DNA of 5,598 bases from Cytophagales bacterium (GTDB taxonomy: Bacteria; Bacteroidota; Bacteroidia; Cytophagales; JAAEPT01): assembly GCA_011524675.1 (NCBI GenBank), contig WTJX01000469.1, forward strand, positions 1-5,598. Direction: 5' to 3'. The stretch's first letter is position 1. Each line of letters starts with the position of its first letter. The notes beneath the pieces were generated by a model. That model was not told the DNA's origin and did no database searches. It saw nothing but the letters and a program-made list of their open reading frames with translations. This document shows positions 1 to 5,536 of the stretch, piece after piece. The translations under genes were made by a program, and so were the position numbers.

Positions 1-17
1 GAAGTGCTAGTATTAAA

Positions 18-422
18 ATGAATGATTGTCACTTTATTTATGATTATTGCATAGATGATAAAGAGCATATGATTTATATAGTTTTTTCAGTAGCTAATAA
101 AAGTGACTTTATAGTTTTTAGAGTCCCTATAGATTCAAATATTGAAGGTTACCCAAAAACAATGAATGCATTGAGTGTTAATCAAGCTGTAGAATATGCA
201 AGGCAAGACAGTCTATTAATGGTTGAACGTAGGAAATTGAAAGATTTTAAAATTGAAAAATTTAGCAATATTAATAATCGACTGCTTTTAGGGACAGATA
301 TATACGGCTATTTAATATTAAATAGATATGGAATAAAAGATATCAATATAAAAGTAGAAAATGGTAATATTAAAGTTAAATTATTTGATAGTCGTAATAA
401 TGTAGATAATATGACTTATTAA
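18..422 (+). CDS. Hypothetical protein, AT-rich, possibly 5'-truncated
   Basis: I do not recognise this protein (134 residues from the first ATG), so no function is offered. It is probably soluble: there is no signal peptide or membrane segment, and it is rich in Ile, Asn, Lys and Asp. An N-terminal stretch of alternating hydrophobic and polar residues (about 20-40) looks like beta-strand; a charged, Lys/Arg-rich middle (about 70-82) may be helical. The reading frame stays open upstream of the ATG to the window edge, so this may be the C-terminal part of a longer protein. The ATG is nevertheless usable, since it follows an A-rich stretch as is common in Bacteroidetes. G+C over positions 61-420 is about 25% by my count, against roughly 40% in samples of the peptidase gene, which suggests horizontal acquisition. 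The stop codon overlaps the left arm of a terminator. That it is a gene is fairly sure; its start is not. Confidence 0.65.
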   Translation: MNDCHFIYDYCIDDKEHMIYIVFSVANKSDFIVFRVPIDSNIEGYPKTMNALSVNQAVEYARQDSLLMVERRKLKDFKIEKFSNINNRLLLGTDIYGYLILNRYGIKDINIKVENGNIKVKLFDSRNNVDNMTY

Positions 423-456
423 AAAGCCTTTAGCTGTTGTAGTTAAGGGCTTTTTT
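421..456 (+). terminator. Intrinsic terminator of the AT-rich hypothetical gene
   Basis: The left arm AAAAAGCCTT (421-430) pairs with AAGGGCTTTTT (445-455), with one bulged G, around a loop of about 14 bases. It ends in a run of six T (451-456). The left arm begins inside the TAA stop codon. The stem is nearly symmetrical, with T-rich sequence on both strands, so it could also stop transcripts arriving from the convergent DUF2237 gene. Confidence 0.8.
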
Positions 457-503
457 CATTCAAGCTACAACGAGATTTTATTCCACGAAAGTGGCGCAGA
501 TCA

Positions 504-531
504 ATTAATAATGTATAATTAATAATGAGAG
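504..531. repeat. Degenerate heptamer array, ATTAATA-like
   Basis: Four units of seven bases: ATTAATA at 504 and again at 518, with ATGTATA between them (511) and a diverged unit (ATGAGAG) at 525. The 14-bp spacing of the two identical units sets the period. The base composition is A/T only until the last unit, so chance similarity is easier here than in the GAAAGTC array. Confidence 0.5.
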
Positions 532-562
532 CTTTGGTGATTGTTGGTTTCTGCTTTTTTAT

Positions 563-597
563 GAAAGTCGAATGTCAAAGGTCGAAGGTCGAAAGTG
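563..597. repeat. Degenerate heptamer array, consensus GAAAGTC
   Basis: Five consecutive seven-base units start at 563, 570, 577, 584 and 591. Each differs from GAAAGTC by at most two bases: the second has T at position 4, the third starts with A and has G at position 4, the fourth has G at position 4, and the fifth ends in G. All five have A at positions 2 and 3, G at position 5 and T at position 6. It is non-coding and lies in the convergent gap. Confidence 0.75.
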
Positions 598-632
598 GCG
601 TTAATATCTATATACTAGCACATGATTGAAAA

Positions 633-660
633 CTCAAAGCTCATTGTTCAATGCTTCTTC
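633..660. repeat. Degenerate heptamer array, consensus YTCAAWG
   Basis: Units are CTCAAAG (633), CTCATTG (640), TTCAATG (647) and a diverged CTTCTTC (654). The first three are clearly related; the fourth is marginal. The array starts exactly 70 bases after the start of the GAAAGTC array, so the two are in the same seven-base register, which has a one in seven chance of being accidental. Confidence 0.5.
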
Positions 661-661
661 A

Positions 662-693
662 ACTTGAACACAAAAACACTTGAACACATGTTA
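662..693. repeat. Degenerate octamer array, ACTTGAAC-like
   Basis: Units of eight: ACTTGAAC at 662 and 678, alternating with ACAAAAAC (670) and ACATGTTA (686). All four start with AC, and the first and third are identical, giving a 16-bp superperiod. It directly follows the heptamer arrays and is the only array in the window whose unit is not seven bases. Confidence 0.45.
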
Positions 694-697
694 ATTC

Positions 698-720
698 AAA
701 AAAAAACAAAACCTTCTTGT
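698..720 (-). terminator. Possible weak terminator after the DUF2237 gene
   Basis: Read on the minus strand just after the TAG stop, ACAA and TTGT can pair across a seven-base loop and are followed by a run of nine T (plus-strand A run, 698-706). The stem is only four A/T-rich pairs, so this is a weak candidate. The symmetrical hairpin at 421-456 may do the job further downstream. Confidence 0.3.
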
Positions 721-724
721 GTCT

Positions 725-1090
725 CTAAGCAGTCTTATAGGCATGTGCTAACAGAATATCCATATCTACAATATCTAGCGTTTTTTCATTAGTTGCCTCT
801 AATAATACATAAGGTGCACAATTGTTGTCGTAAGCTTGTTTGAAGCGTGCAGCGCAAAGACACCATTTATCACCTGCCTTTAGTCCATCGAACTGATAGC
901 TGGGTCTAGGTGTAGAAAGGTCATTACCCATGCTTTTTGAAAAGGCTAGAAATTCATCGGTCATGATGGCGCAAACAGTATGTACACCACGATCCAGTTC
1001 GTTGCTGTTACAACATCCATCTCTAAAGAAACCTGTCAAAGGTTCTGTGCTACAAGTAATTAAGTCTTCACCAAAAATATTTTTATCCAT
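725..1090 (-). CDS. DUF2237 family protein (COG3651-like)
   Basis: A small, probably cytosolic protein of 121 residues, the usual size for the DUF2237 family, whose biochemical role is unknown to me. It matches the family along its whole length: an N-terminal NIFGEDL block (4-10), CSTEPLTGFFRDGCC (13-27), the HTVCAIMTDEFLAFSK block (37-52), GNDLSTPRP (55-63), GDKWCLCAARFK (73-84) and a C-terminal APYVLLEAT (92-100). Seven cysteines (13, 26, 27, 40, 77, 79, 91), including a CC pair and a CxC pair within conserved blocks, suggest metal binding or redox chemistry; that is inference. There is no signal peptide. The ATG at 1088-1090 is the first in the frame after an upstream stop codon (TAA at 1121-1123) and has no Shine-Dalgarno sequence. 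The gene stands alone, 339 bases downstream of the BI-1 gene and convergent with the AT-rich gene. Confidence 0.92.
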   Translation of the reverse strand: MDKNIFGEDLITCSTEPLTGFFRDGCCNSNELDRGVHTVCAIMTDEFLAFSKSMGNDLSTPRPSYQFDGLKAGDKWCLCAARFKQAYDNNCAPYVLLEATNEKTLDIVDMDILLAHAYKTA

Positions 1091-1167
1091 ACGTTTTAAA
1101 AGGCTTCTTATACATAAGGGTTACTATGGTAAAACGAAAATAACATTAAAAAGTTTGATTATCACAT

Positions 1168-1175
1168 CAAAACTA
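1168..1175 (-). promoter_or_regulatory. Possible Bacteroidetes -7 box for the DUF2237 gene
   Basis: On the minus strand this reads TAGTTTTG, an exact match to the Bacteroidetes -7 consensus TAnnTTTG. It would start transcription about 70 bases before the DUF2237 ATG. No good -33 TTTG lies at the usual spacing; the nearest is TTTA, about 16 bases upstream. An eight-base motif with two free positions occurs by chance often enough that this is only a candidate. Confidence 0.3.
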
Positions 1176-1267
1176 TCGGAATGTTGTTTTTTAAAGATTA
1201 ATTCTTTTGATCTTTCGGTGAAATGGATTTAATAATGATAAGGTATGAGTTGCGGGCTGTTAGTTTG

Positions 1268-1303
1268 AGTCCATACGAATGTACTATGGACTATCAACTA
1301 TTT
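1268..1303. repeat. Inverted repeat overlapping ACTATNN heptamers
   Basis: AGTCCATA (1268-1275) is the exact reverse complement of TATGGACT (1285-1292), with a nine-base loop. The right arm runs into three consecutive heptamers, ACTATGG (1283), ACTATCA (1290) and ACTATTT (1297), which share their first five bases. It lies midway between the BI-1 and DUF2237 genes, upstream of the latter's candidate promoter. There is no T tract, so it is not a typical terminator. Confidence 0.55.
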
Positions 1304-1385
1304 GCTCTTACCAAGTATATAATGTGTGCCTACTGGTTGTCAATCCTGTGAGATTAGTAAATCTAGTTTAGTACTTTAGATGTAT

Positions 1386-1424
1386 TCGGTTCAGTATATT
1401 CAACTCAATGGTTTACTGAACCGA
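1386..1424 (-). terminator. Hairpin just after the BI-1 stop codon
   Basis: TCGGTTCAGTA (1386-1396) pairs perfectly with TACTGAACCGA (1414-1424) across a 17-base loop; a few more pairs form outside if one T is bulged. On the minus strand it begins five bases after the TAA stop, where a terminator or 3'-end stabilising hairpin would sit. It lacks the T run expected of a factor-independent terminator on either strand, so termination is inferred from position only. Confidence 0.5.
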
Positions 1425-1429
1425 TACGA

Positions 1430-2134
1430 TTAATCTTCTCCCATAAGTATAAGTCCGATTCTCATCACGTACCAAAACAAAAGCATGAAAGAAGCAAATA
1501 AGCCTAAGCCTGCTGCTACATACTGGTGTGTATGATAGTTGACCAAATTTGTAGTGTGGTATAAGATACATAGTCCTGCTAGAGATAACATGGCAAATGA
1601 AAAGAAGATACTAGGGCTAAATCCAAATACTATTCCCAATACTACTGCTCCTATGGCGAGCATACCTGCTATGGTGATAGAACTTTTTAGAAAAGAGAAG
1701 TTCTTTTTGGTTAATAACGCAATACCAAATAAGCTGACCAATAAAAATAGTGTCATGAAAGTCATTACCTCTATCGTACCAGGTGCATAGTACGATGCCG
1801 TGTATAGTACAGGTACAAATATGATGGACTCTGCTAAGATGTAAACAAATAAAGCTAAGTATTGATTTTGTAGTGAAACGGATGCTTTGCACCAGCTTAC
1901 TACTCTAAAAGAGATGAATGCAAAAGCTGCCAACACAAAGACCCAAGTATATCTACTTTTTGTCAATACATAGGCTATATTTTCTGCAATACCTGTAGAG
2001 AATAATACTAGCTCTAAAAGGATAAAACCTACTACAGCTATAGATACATGTAAGTAAGTTTGACGGATAAATTTGGTTCTGTCTGCAGAAGAAATATCTG
2101 TTATTTGTTGGAAGGTTGTGTCGTTTTCAGTCAT
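1430..2134 (-). CDS. Bax inhibitor-1/YccA family membrane protein
   Basis: A 234-residue inner-membrane protein with seven predicted hydrophobic segments (about 26-48, 63-81, 92-114, 120-141, 151-171, 175-192 and 204-230), the fold size of the BI-1/TMBIM family. Some bacterial members, such as Bacillus YetJ, leak calcium in a pH-dependent way; the physiological role in this lineage is not known to me. The family's C-terminal block is recognisable (LYHTTNLV at 191-198, AAGLGLFASF at 207-216, then LLFWYVMRI). The two aspartates that form the pH sensor in YetJ appear to be His193 and Ser215 here, so gating should differ. The N-terminal 25 residues are polar and probably cytosolic. I chose the ATG at 2132-2134 because the protein then begins MTENDTTFQQ, a typical family start; an upstream in-frame ATG at 2189-2191 would add 19 residues with no family resemblance. 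There is no Shine-Dalgarno sequence. It is separated from the peptidase gene by a terminator and so is probably transcribed alone. Confidence 0.88.
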   Translation of the reverse strand: MTENDTTFQQITDISSADRTKFIRQTYLHVSIAVVGFILLELVLFSTGIAENIAYVLTKSRYTWVFVLAAFAFISFRVVSWCKASVSLQNQYLALFVYILAESIIFVPVLYTASYYAPGTIEVMTFMTLFLLVSLFGIALLTKKNFSFLKSSITIAGMLAIGAVVLGIVFGFSPSIFFSFAMLSLAGLCILYHTTNLVNYHTHQYVAAGLGLFASFMLLFWYVMRIGLILMGED

Positions 2135-2468
2135 TGTTTGATATGTTAAAAAGTAGTTGTTGTTAATTTTGAGTTTGCAACTTACAGACAAAAAAGTGCA
2201 ATAATAGCCTTTAAACAGGAATTCCTATGGAAGTCTAACAATTACCTGCGTTTACGCATAAAAGGGGAGTTGCTACAGGTTGAGGTTTATGTTTTGCACA
2301 TACTTTTCTAGATTTCTACAGAAAGTGAGCGCATGGGGGAGCAAAGAAATGGGCTATTAGTACTATACTTTTGAGTGAATAAAAAAATAAAAAACCCCAA
2401 AGCTAGAGGGTGAATATTACCAGCTTTGGGGTTTTTGGTTTTTGGTGATGTAACCTAATGCTTGACGA
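2135..2468. other. Intergenic region between BI-1 and M16 peptidase genes
   Basis: Besides the terminator at 2390-2436, the gap must hold the BI-1 promoter. The best candidate is TATTATTG on the minus strand (2199-2206), one mismatch from TAnnTTTG and with no clear -33 box; it would give a leader of roughly 60 bases and would exclude the upstream ATG at 2191. Two small symmetrical sites lie nearby, AGGAATTCCT (2217-2226) and TGCGT/ACGCA (2247-2258); either could be an operator or chance. No heptamer array is visible here. Confidence 0.35.
2390..2436 (-). terminator. Strong intrinsic terminator of the M16 peptidase gene
   Basis: Perfect 15-bp arms (2390-2404 and 2422-2436; core CCCCAAAGCT with AGCTTTGGGG) enclose a 17-base loop. 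On the minus strand the stem is followed by a long T-rich run (plus-strand A-rich 2381-2394). It lies 32 bases after the peptidase stop codon and separates that gene from BI-1. The other strand also has a T-rich tail, but no plus-strand gene needs it. Confidence 0.92.
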
Positions 2469-5306
2469 TCAATTCGTCTGTTTGTTTTCATAAGCAGCAG
2501 GCATCAAGTCATATTGTTGGTAGTTAGAAAAATCAATGTATGAATTGGCAGCAAGTTGTATCTGCGATGCTTTTACCTTTTTTATTTTTTTCACTTGATT
2601 GCTATATAGCTTATCCATTTCTTTCATAGACTTACCTTCTATCTCTTTAGCTTGCATTTGCATCAACCAATAACGATTGTTGGTATTGGCTTTTTCTATT
2701 GTTTCTAGCCTTGTCTGTATAGTTCTTTCGTATTCTTCTGTAGGAACACCATCGGTTTGGATTTTTTTGATTTCTTCAAATACAGATGCTACTAGCTCAT
2801 CTTTTCTTTTGGGATCACAGCCAAAGGAGATAGAGATCGTGTATCTCTTTTCGGGGAAGCGAGTTATCTCTTTGTCAACTTTTACGCCATATACACCGCT
2901 TTTGTCTTCTCTAAGGATGTCCAAAAGTCTGTTTTCCAATACCTTATAAAAAGAAAAGAAGTCTCCTTTTTTTCCTTCAACTAGCCCTGTAAAGTTTATA
3001 GAGGTATAACTTTTTTCTTCTAAGCCTGCATATACTGTTTTTTTGAATACTCCCGATGGGCTTGTTAATTTTAGATCTTTTGGTTCTTCTAGTTTTGTTA
3101 GGTCAGATGGGAGCGAAGCGATATATTGTTCTATGTATGGTTTGATGCCTTGTGCGCTAAATGTACCAACAAAGAAAAATGTGAAGTCCGCTGCATTGTC
3201 AAAACGTTCGTAGTAGATTTCTTCTGCTCTTTTAAAGTCAATACCCTCATAGTTTGCAAGTGAAGGTATGAGTTTCATCATCAAAGGGTGTTCGTTAGAA
3301 GTCCACTTCATGACTTCTAAGCCATATTTAAGTTCGGGATTATTTTGTAAGTAGGGTAGTACAGCCTTGGTTTGTGTGATGACTGAGCTGATGGCTTCTT
3401 GATCCCAATAGACTTTGCGCATTTTTAAATGTAAGGACTCAAAAAATGGAGTGATATCTTTGCGCGCACTACTACCACTCAAAGATTCACTATACTTTGC
3501 TATGGAGGAAGATATCCTTATACTTTTATCTGCCATTATTTTTTGTAGAGCGGTATTGCTTAAGGTGTTTAGTCCATTGCTCTGCATCATTTCTGGCAAC
3601 CTTGCTAACGTAGTATAATCCTCTTCTCCGTACTGTGAGAAACCGCCTTCGCTGTACGCAGAAAATAATATCTCATCATTTTTGTATGGCGTAGGGAGTA
3701 AATAGACAGTAGCTCCATTGGATAGTTTCCATTCATAAATTCCTGTTTTCTTATATACTTTTTCATTGACTACTTCACCTCTTGCTGGCAATGTATAGCC
3801 AGACATCAAAGAATCTGTTACTTCTTTATATACATATGGGCTTAGGTCATCATATTCAAGTTTGTTTATGATGTTTACTATTTCTTTTTCTGAAGGTATA
3901 GAAAGGGAGTCTGCGCTAGGAGCATTGACCATTACGACCCTGTTTTCTTGGGTAATCCATGTAGGCAACTTAGCGTTTATTTCTTCTAAGCTTATTTCTT
4001 TTAGTAAGTGGTTGGTGAGTTGGTGTTCGTAGTCTATGCCAGGCATGGCCTCATTTTGAAGGAAGTTACGTATCATTTCTTCGGCATAGGAAGAAGACTG
4101 ATGGTTGTTTTTTTCTTTGAGCAAACGATCGTAGCTTTCTTTGATAGCTTTTTTGGCATCGTCAAATTCTTGTTGTACAAATCCAAAACGCTTAGCTCTT
4201 TCGTTTTCTTTGAGTAAGGCACGTATGGCTTTGTCAAAACCTTCTTTTCCAAAAGAAGCACTGATAGAGAATGTACGCACACCTCCCATAAACTGATCTG
4301 AAATAGATGAACTAGCCCCTAAAAAAGGAGCATTTGCTTTGGTAGATATTTCTGCAAAACGCTTGCTCATCATGATGTTGAATAATGAGTTGGTCAATAT
4401 CCTTCTATAATCAGAATGTTTAGACAGTTCTTTTTTTGGTAGTTTGTGCATGATAGACAATTGCCCTATAATCAACTCTTTGTCAAAGTCTCTGCTTACT
4501 ACTACTTCTTTGTGGGTAGGAAGGCTTTCTATGACTCTAGGTCTAGCATTGTCGGGGTTTTTCAAATCACCAAATAGCTTTTCGATCATAGGTTTTACTT
4601 CTGTGGCAGAGATGTCTCCACAGACAACTACTGCCATCAAGTCGGGTCTATACCAATCCCTATAAAAACGAGTAATAGTTTCTCTAGAAGCACTATTGAC
4701 TACTTCCATTTTTCCGATAGGCATGCGTTCTGCATATTTAGATTTGTAGAGAAGCTTTGGAAACATCTTGTTGGAGATGCGTGTACTTGCACCTAGACTA
4801 CTTCTCCACTCTTCTGTAACCACCCCTTTTTCTTTTTCGATTTCTTTTTCGTCAAAGCTAATGTCTCCCGCCCAGTCTCTTAATATTTGCATACCCTGCA
4901 TGAAGTACTCTTTTTTGTCAAGAGGTATGGGTAAGATATATACCGTTTCATCAAAACTGGTATAGGCATTGAGGTCATGACCAAACTTTACCCCCATCCT
5001 TTGTAGGTAGTGGATGAGTTCATTTTTTTGAAAATGTTTGGTGCCATTGAATGCCATATGCTCTATCAAGTGTGCCAAGCCAAGCTGATCTTCATCTTCT
5101 AAGATAGAACCTGCCTTGACTACTAGGCGCAACTCTACATGCTTTTGGGGTAAACCATTTTCTCTTATATAATAGGTAAGTCCATTGTCCAGCTTTCCTA
5201 TGGTAAAGGATTTGTCTAGCGGTAGGGCAGAAGAAGGTTCATATTCTTGTCCCCTCAGTACTACTACTAGAGAACATATGAATAGTAATAAAAATGCTCG
5301 TTTCAT
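2469..5306 (-). CDS. Exported M16 family zinc peptidase, PqqL-like
   Basis: A 945-residue two-halved M16 metallopeptidase, close in length to E. coli PqqL (about 930). Residues 1-19 form a signal peptide (KR, then a hydrophobic core), with no good lipobox, so the enzyme is probably periplasmic or membrane-associated. The active half has HLIEH at 79-83: His79 and His83 bind zinc, Glu82 is the catalytic base, and Glu166 in GVVTEEW (161-167) is the likely third ligand. An M16 C-type domain follows, with RFYRDWYRPD (213-222) and VVVCGD (226-231). The second half (about 520-945) repeats the fold without HxxEH; it keeps LREDKSGVY (798-806), whose Arg799 and Tyr806 match the substrate-binding Arg/Tyr pair seven apart in insulin-degrading enzyme. 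The two halves should close as a clamshell around short peptides; the substrate is unknown. The gene is complete, starts with an ATG lacking a Shine-Dalgarno sequence, and is followed by its own terminator. The heptamer repeat in its leader is the oddity. Confidence 0.95.
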   Translation of the reverse strand: MKRAFLLLFICSLVVVLRGQEYEPSSALPLDKSFTIGKLDNGLTYYIRENGLPQKHVELRLVVKAGSILEDEDQLGLAHLIEHMAFNGTKHFQKNELIHYLQRMGVKFGHDLNAYTSFDETVYILPIPLDKKEYFMQGMQILRDWAGDISFDEKEIEKEKGVVTEEWRSSLGASTRISNKMFPKLLYKSKYAERMPIGKMEVVNSASRETITRFYRDWYRPDLMAVVVCGDISATEVKPMIEKLFGDLKNPDNARPRVIESLPTHKEVVVSRDFDKELIIGQLSIMHKLPKKELSKHSDYRRILTNSLFNIMMSKRFAEISTKANAPFLGASSSISDQFMGGVRTFSISASFGKEGFDKAIRALLKENERAKRFGFVQQEFDDAKKAIKESYDRLLKEKNNHQSSSYAEEMIRNFLQNEAMPGIDYEHQLTNHLLKEISLEEINAKLPTWITQENRVVMVNAPSADSLSIPSEKEIVNIINKLEYDDLSPYVYKEVTDSLMSGYTLPARGEVVNEKVYKKTGIYEWKLSNGATVYLLPTPYKNDEILFSAYSEGGFSQYGEEDYTTLARLPEMMQSNGLNTLSNTALQKIMADKSIRISSSIAKYSESLSGSSARKDITPFFESLHLKMRKVYWDQEAISSVITQTKAVLPYLQNNPELKYGLEVMKWTSNEHPLMMKLIPSLANYEGIDFKRAEEIYYERFDNAADFTFFFVGTFSAQGIKPYIEQYIASLPSDLTKLEEPKDLKLTSPSGVFKKTVYAGLEEKSYTSINFTGLVEGKKGDFFSFYKVLENRLLDILREDKSGVYGVKVDKEITRFPEKRYTISISFGCDPKRKDELVASVFEEIKKIQTDGVPTEEYERTIQTRLETIEKANTNNRYWLMQMQAKEIEGKSMKEMDKLYSNQVKKIKKVKASQIQLAANSYIDFSNYQQYDLMPAAYENKQTN

Positions 5307-5317
5307 GTGTTTATATA

Positions 5318-5352
5318 CGTTTTAAGTTATAGGTTCTACGTTTTACGTTATA
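5318..5352. repeat. Degenerate heptamer array in the peptidase leader, NGTTNTA
   Basis: Five units start at 5318, 5325, 5332, 5339 and 5346. All have GTT at positions 2-4 and TA at positions 6-7; positions 1 and 5 vary. The first and fourth are identical (CGTTTTA). The array ends 11 bases from the peptidase ATG, so on the minus strand it supplies the A-rich sequence just before the start codon, as TAAAACG-type units. Length changes here would alter the leader and not the protein. Confidence 0.65.
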
Positions 5353-5379
5353 AGTATTGTCTTATGAGCTAAACTTAAT

Positions 5380-5414
5380 AACGTTTAACCTTCAACGTTT
5401 CACTTTTAACGTTT
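5380..5414. repeat. Heptamer array AACGTTT with alternating diverged units
   Basis: Identical AACGTTT units at 5380, 5394 and 5408 alternate with AACCTTC (5387) and CACTTTT (5401), so the period is 7 with a 14-bp superperiod. AACGTT is itself a six-base palindrome, giving three evenly spaced symmetrical sites upstream of the peptidase gene. They could be protein-binding sites, but the simpler reading is a decayed tandem repeat related in style to its neighbour at 5318-5352. Confidence 0.65.
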
Positions 5415-5494
5415 GCTAGTCTAAAAGACAGATATTTTAGAAAAAGGTTGCAGGAAGGAACTAAAAGAATAGTTTTGTTTTATTATCTAAGAAA

Positions 5495-5506
5495 AATTAG
5501 CTAATT
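5495..5506. other. 12-bp perfect palindrome AATTAGCTAATT
   Basis: A perfect 12-base palindrome about 190 bases upstream of the peptidase ATG, in A/T-rich sequence. It could be an operator for the peptidase gene or for a gene beyond the right edge. No promoter consensus adjoins it, and A/T-rich DNA gives such palindromes by chance. Confidence 0.25.
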
Positions 5507-5536
5507 ATTAGTATAAATAAACCCTAGATTTTAACT

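Larger units (their letters stand above)
486..600. repeat. 11-bp direct repeat CGAAAGTGGCG, two copies
   Basis: CGAAAGTGGCG occurs at 486-496 and again at 590-600, a 104-bp offset; the second copy overlaps the end of the GAAAGTC heptamer array. The first copy also lies in a small hairpin, CCAC-GAAA-GTGG (483-494), whose loop has the GNRA form. The two copies bracket the ATTAATA and GAAAGTC arrays. An 11-mer match somewhere in 5.6 kb is expected by chance, so only its position within the repeat patchwork makes it notable. Confidence 0.4.
423..724. other. Convergent intergenic region made of short repeat arrays
   Basis: This 302-base gap lies between two genes that point at each other, so it needs no promoter. 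After the terminator it is mostly low-copy degenerate tandem repeats, listed separately at 504-531, 563-597, 633-660 and 662-693, plus an 11-bp direct repeat. I saw no convincing coding frame in it. Confidence 0.6.
1091..1429. other. Intergenic region between DUF2237 and BI-1 genes
   Basis: These 339 bases hold a possible promoter for the DUF2237 gene (1168-1175), an inverted repeat with ACTATNN heptamers (1268-1303), a faint heptamer-like stretch at 1353-1380 (TTAGTA at 1354 and 1368, 14 apart) and the hairpin after the BI-1 stop (1386-1424). A plus-strand open frame crosses the left part, but most of it is the antisense of DUF2237 and I do not consider it a gene. Confidence 0.5.

Noticed and set aside
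4..621. A 10-bp inverted repeat, GTGCTAGTAT (4-13) and its complement (612-621), flanking the AT-rich gene
   Set aside because: It invites reading as the ends of a mobile element, but about fifteen 10-bp inverted matches are expected by chance in a window this size, and there is no transposase or target duplication.
504..693. Possible CRISPR-like array in the convergent gap
   Set aside because: Units are only 7-8 bases, contiguous and degenerate, with no spacers; there are no cas genes.
930..1232. A 100-codon plus-strand open frame
   Set aside because: Its first half is the antisense of the strongly conserved DUF2237 gene and the rest is A/T-rich intergenic sequence; the translation resembles no family.
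1539..1892. Open frames on both strands inside the BI-1 gene
   Set aside because: They overlap the BI-1 coding sequence, which matches its family along its length; they are shadows.
2132..2191. Upstream ATG of the BI-1 frame at 2191
   Set aside because: The added 19 residues do not resemble the family N-terminus, and the best promoter candidate would start transcription at about this point.
2217..2258. Palindrome AGGAATTCCT and the TGCGT/ACGCA inverted repeat upstream of BI-1
   Set aside because: They are short, single and not placed against any clear promoter, so they are mentioned only in the intergenic entry.
2677..4965. Several open frames of 65-90 codons within the peptidase gene
   Set aside because: All lie inside the 945-residue M16 frame, which is continuous and has family motifs from end to end.
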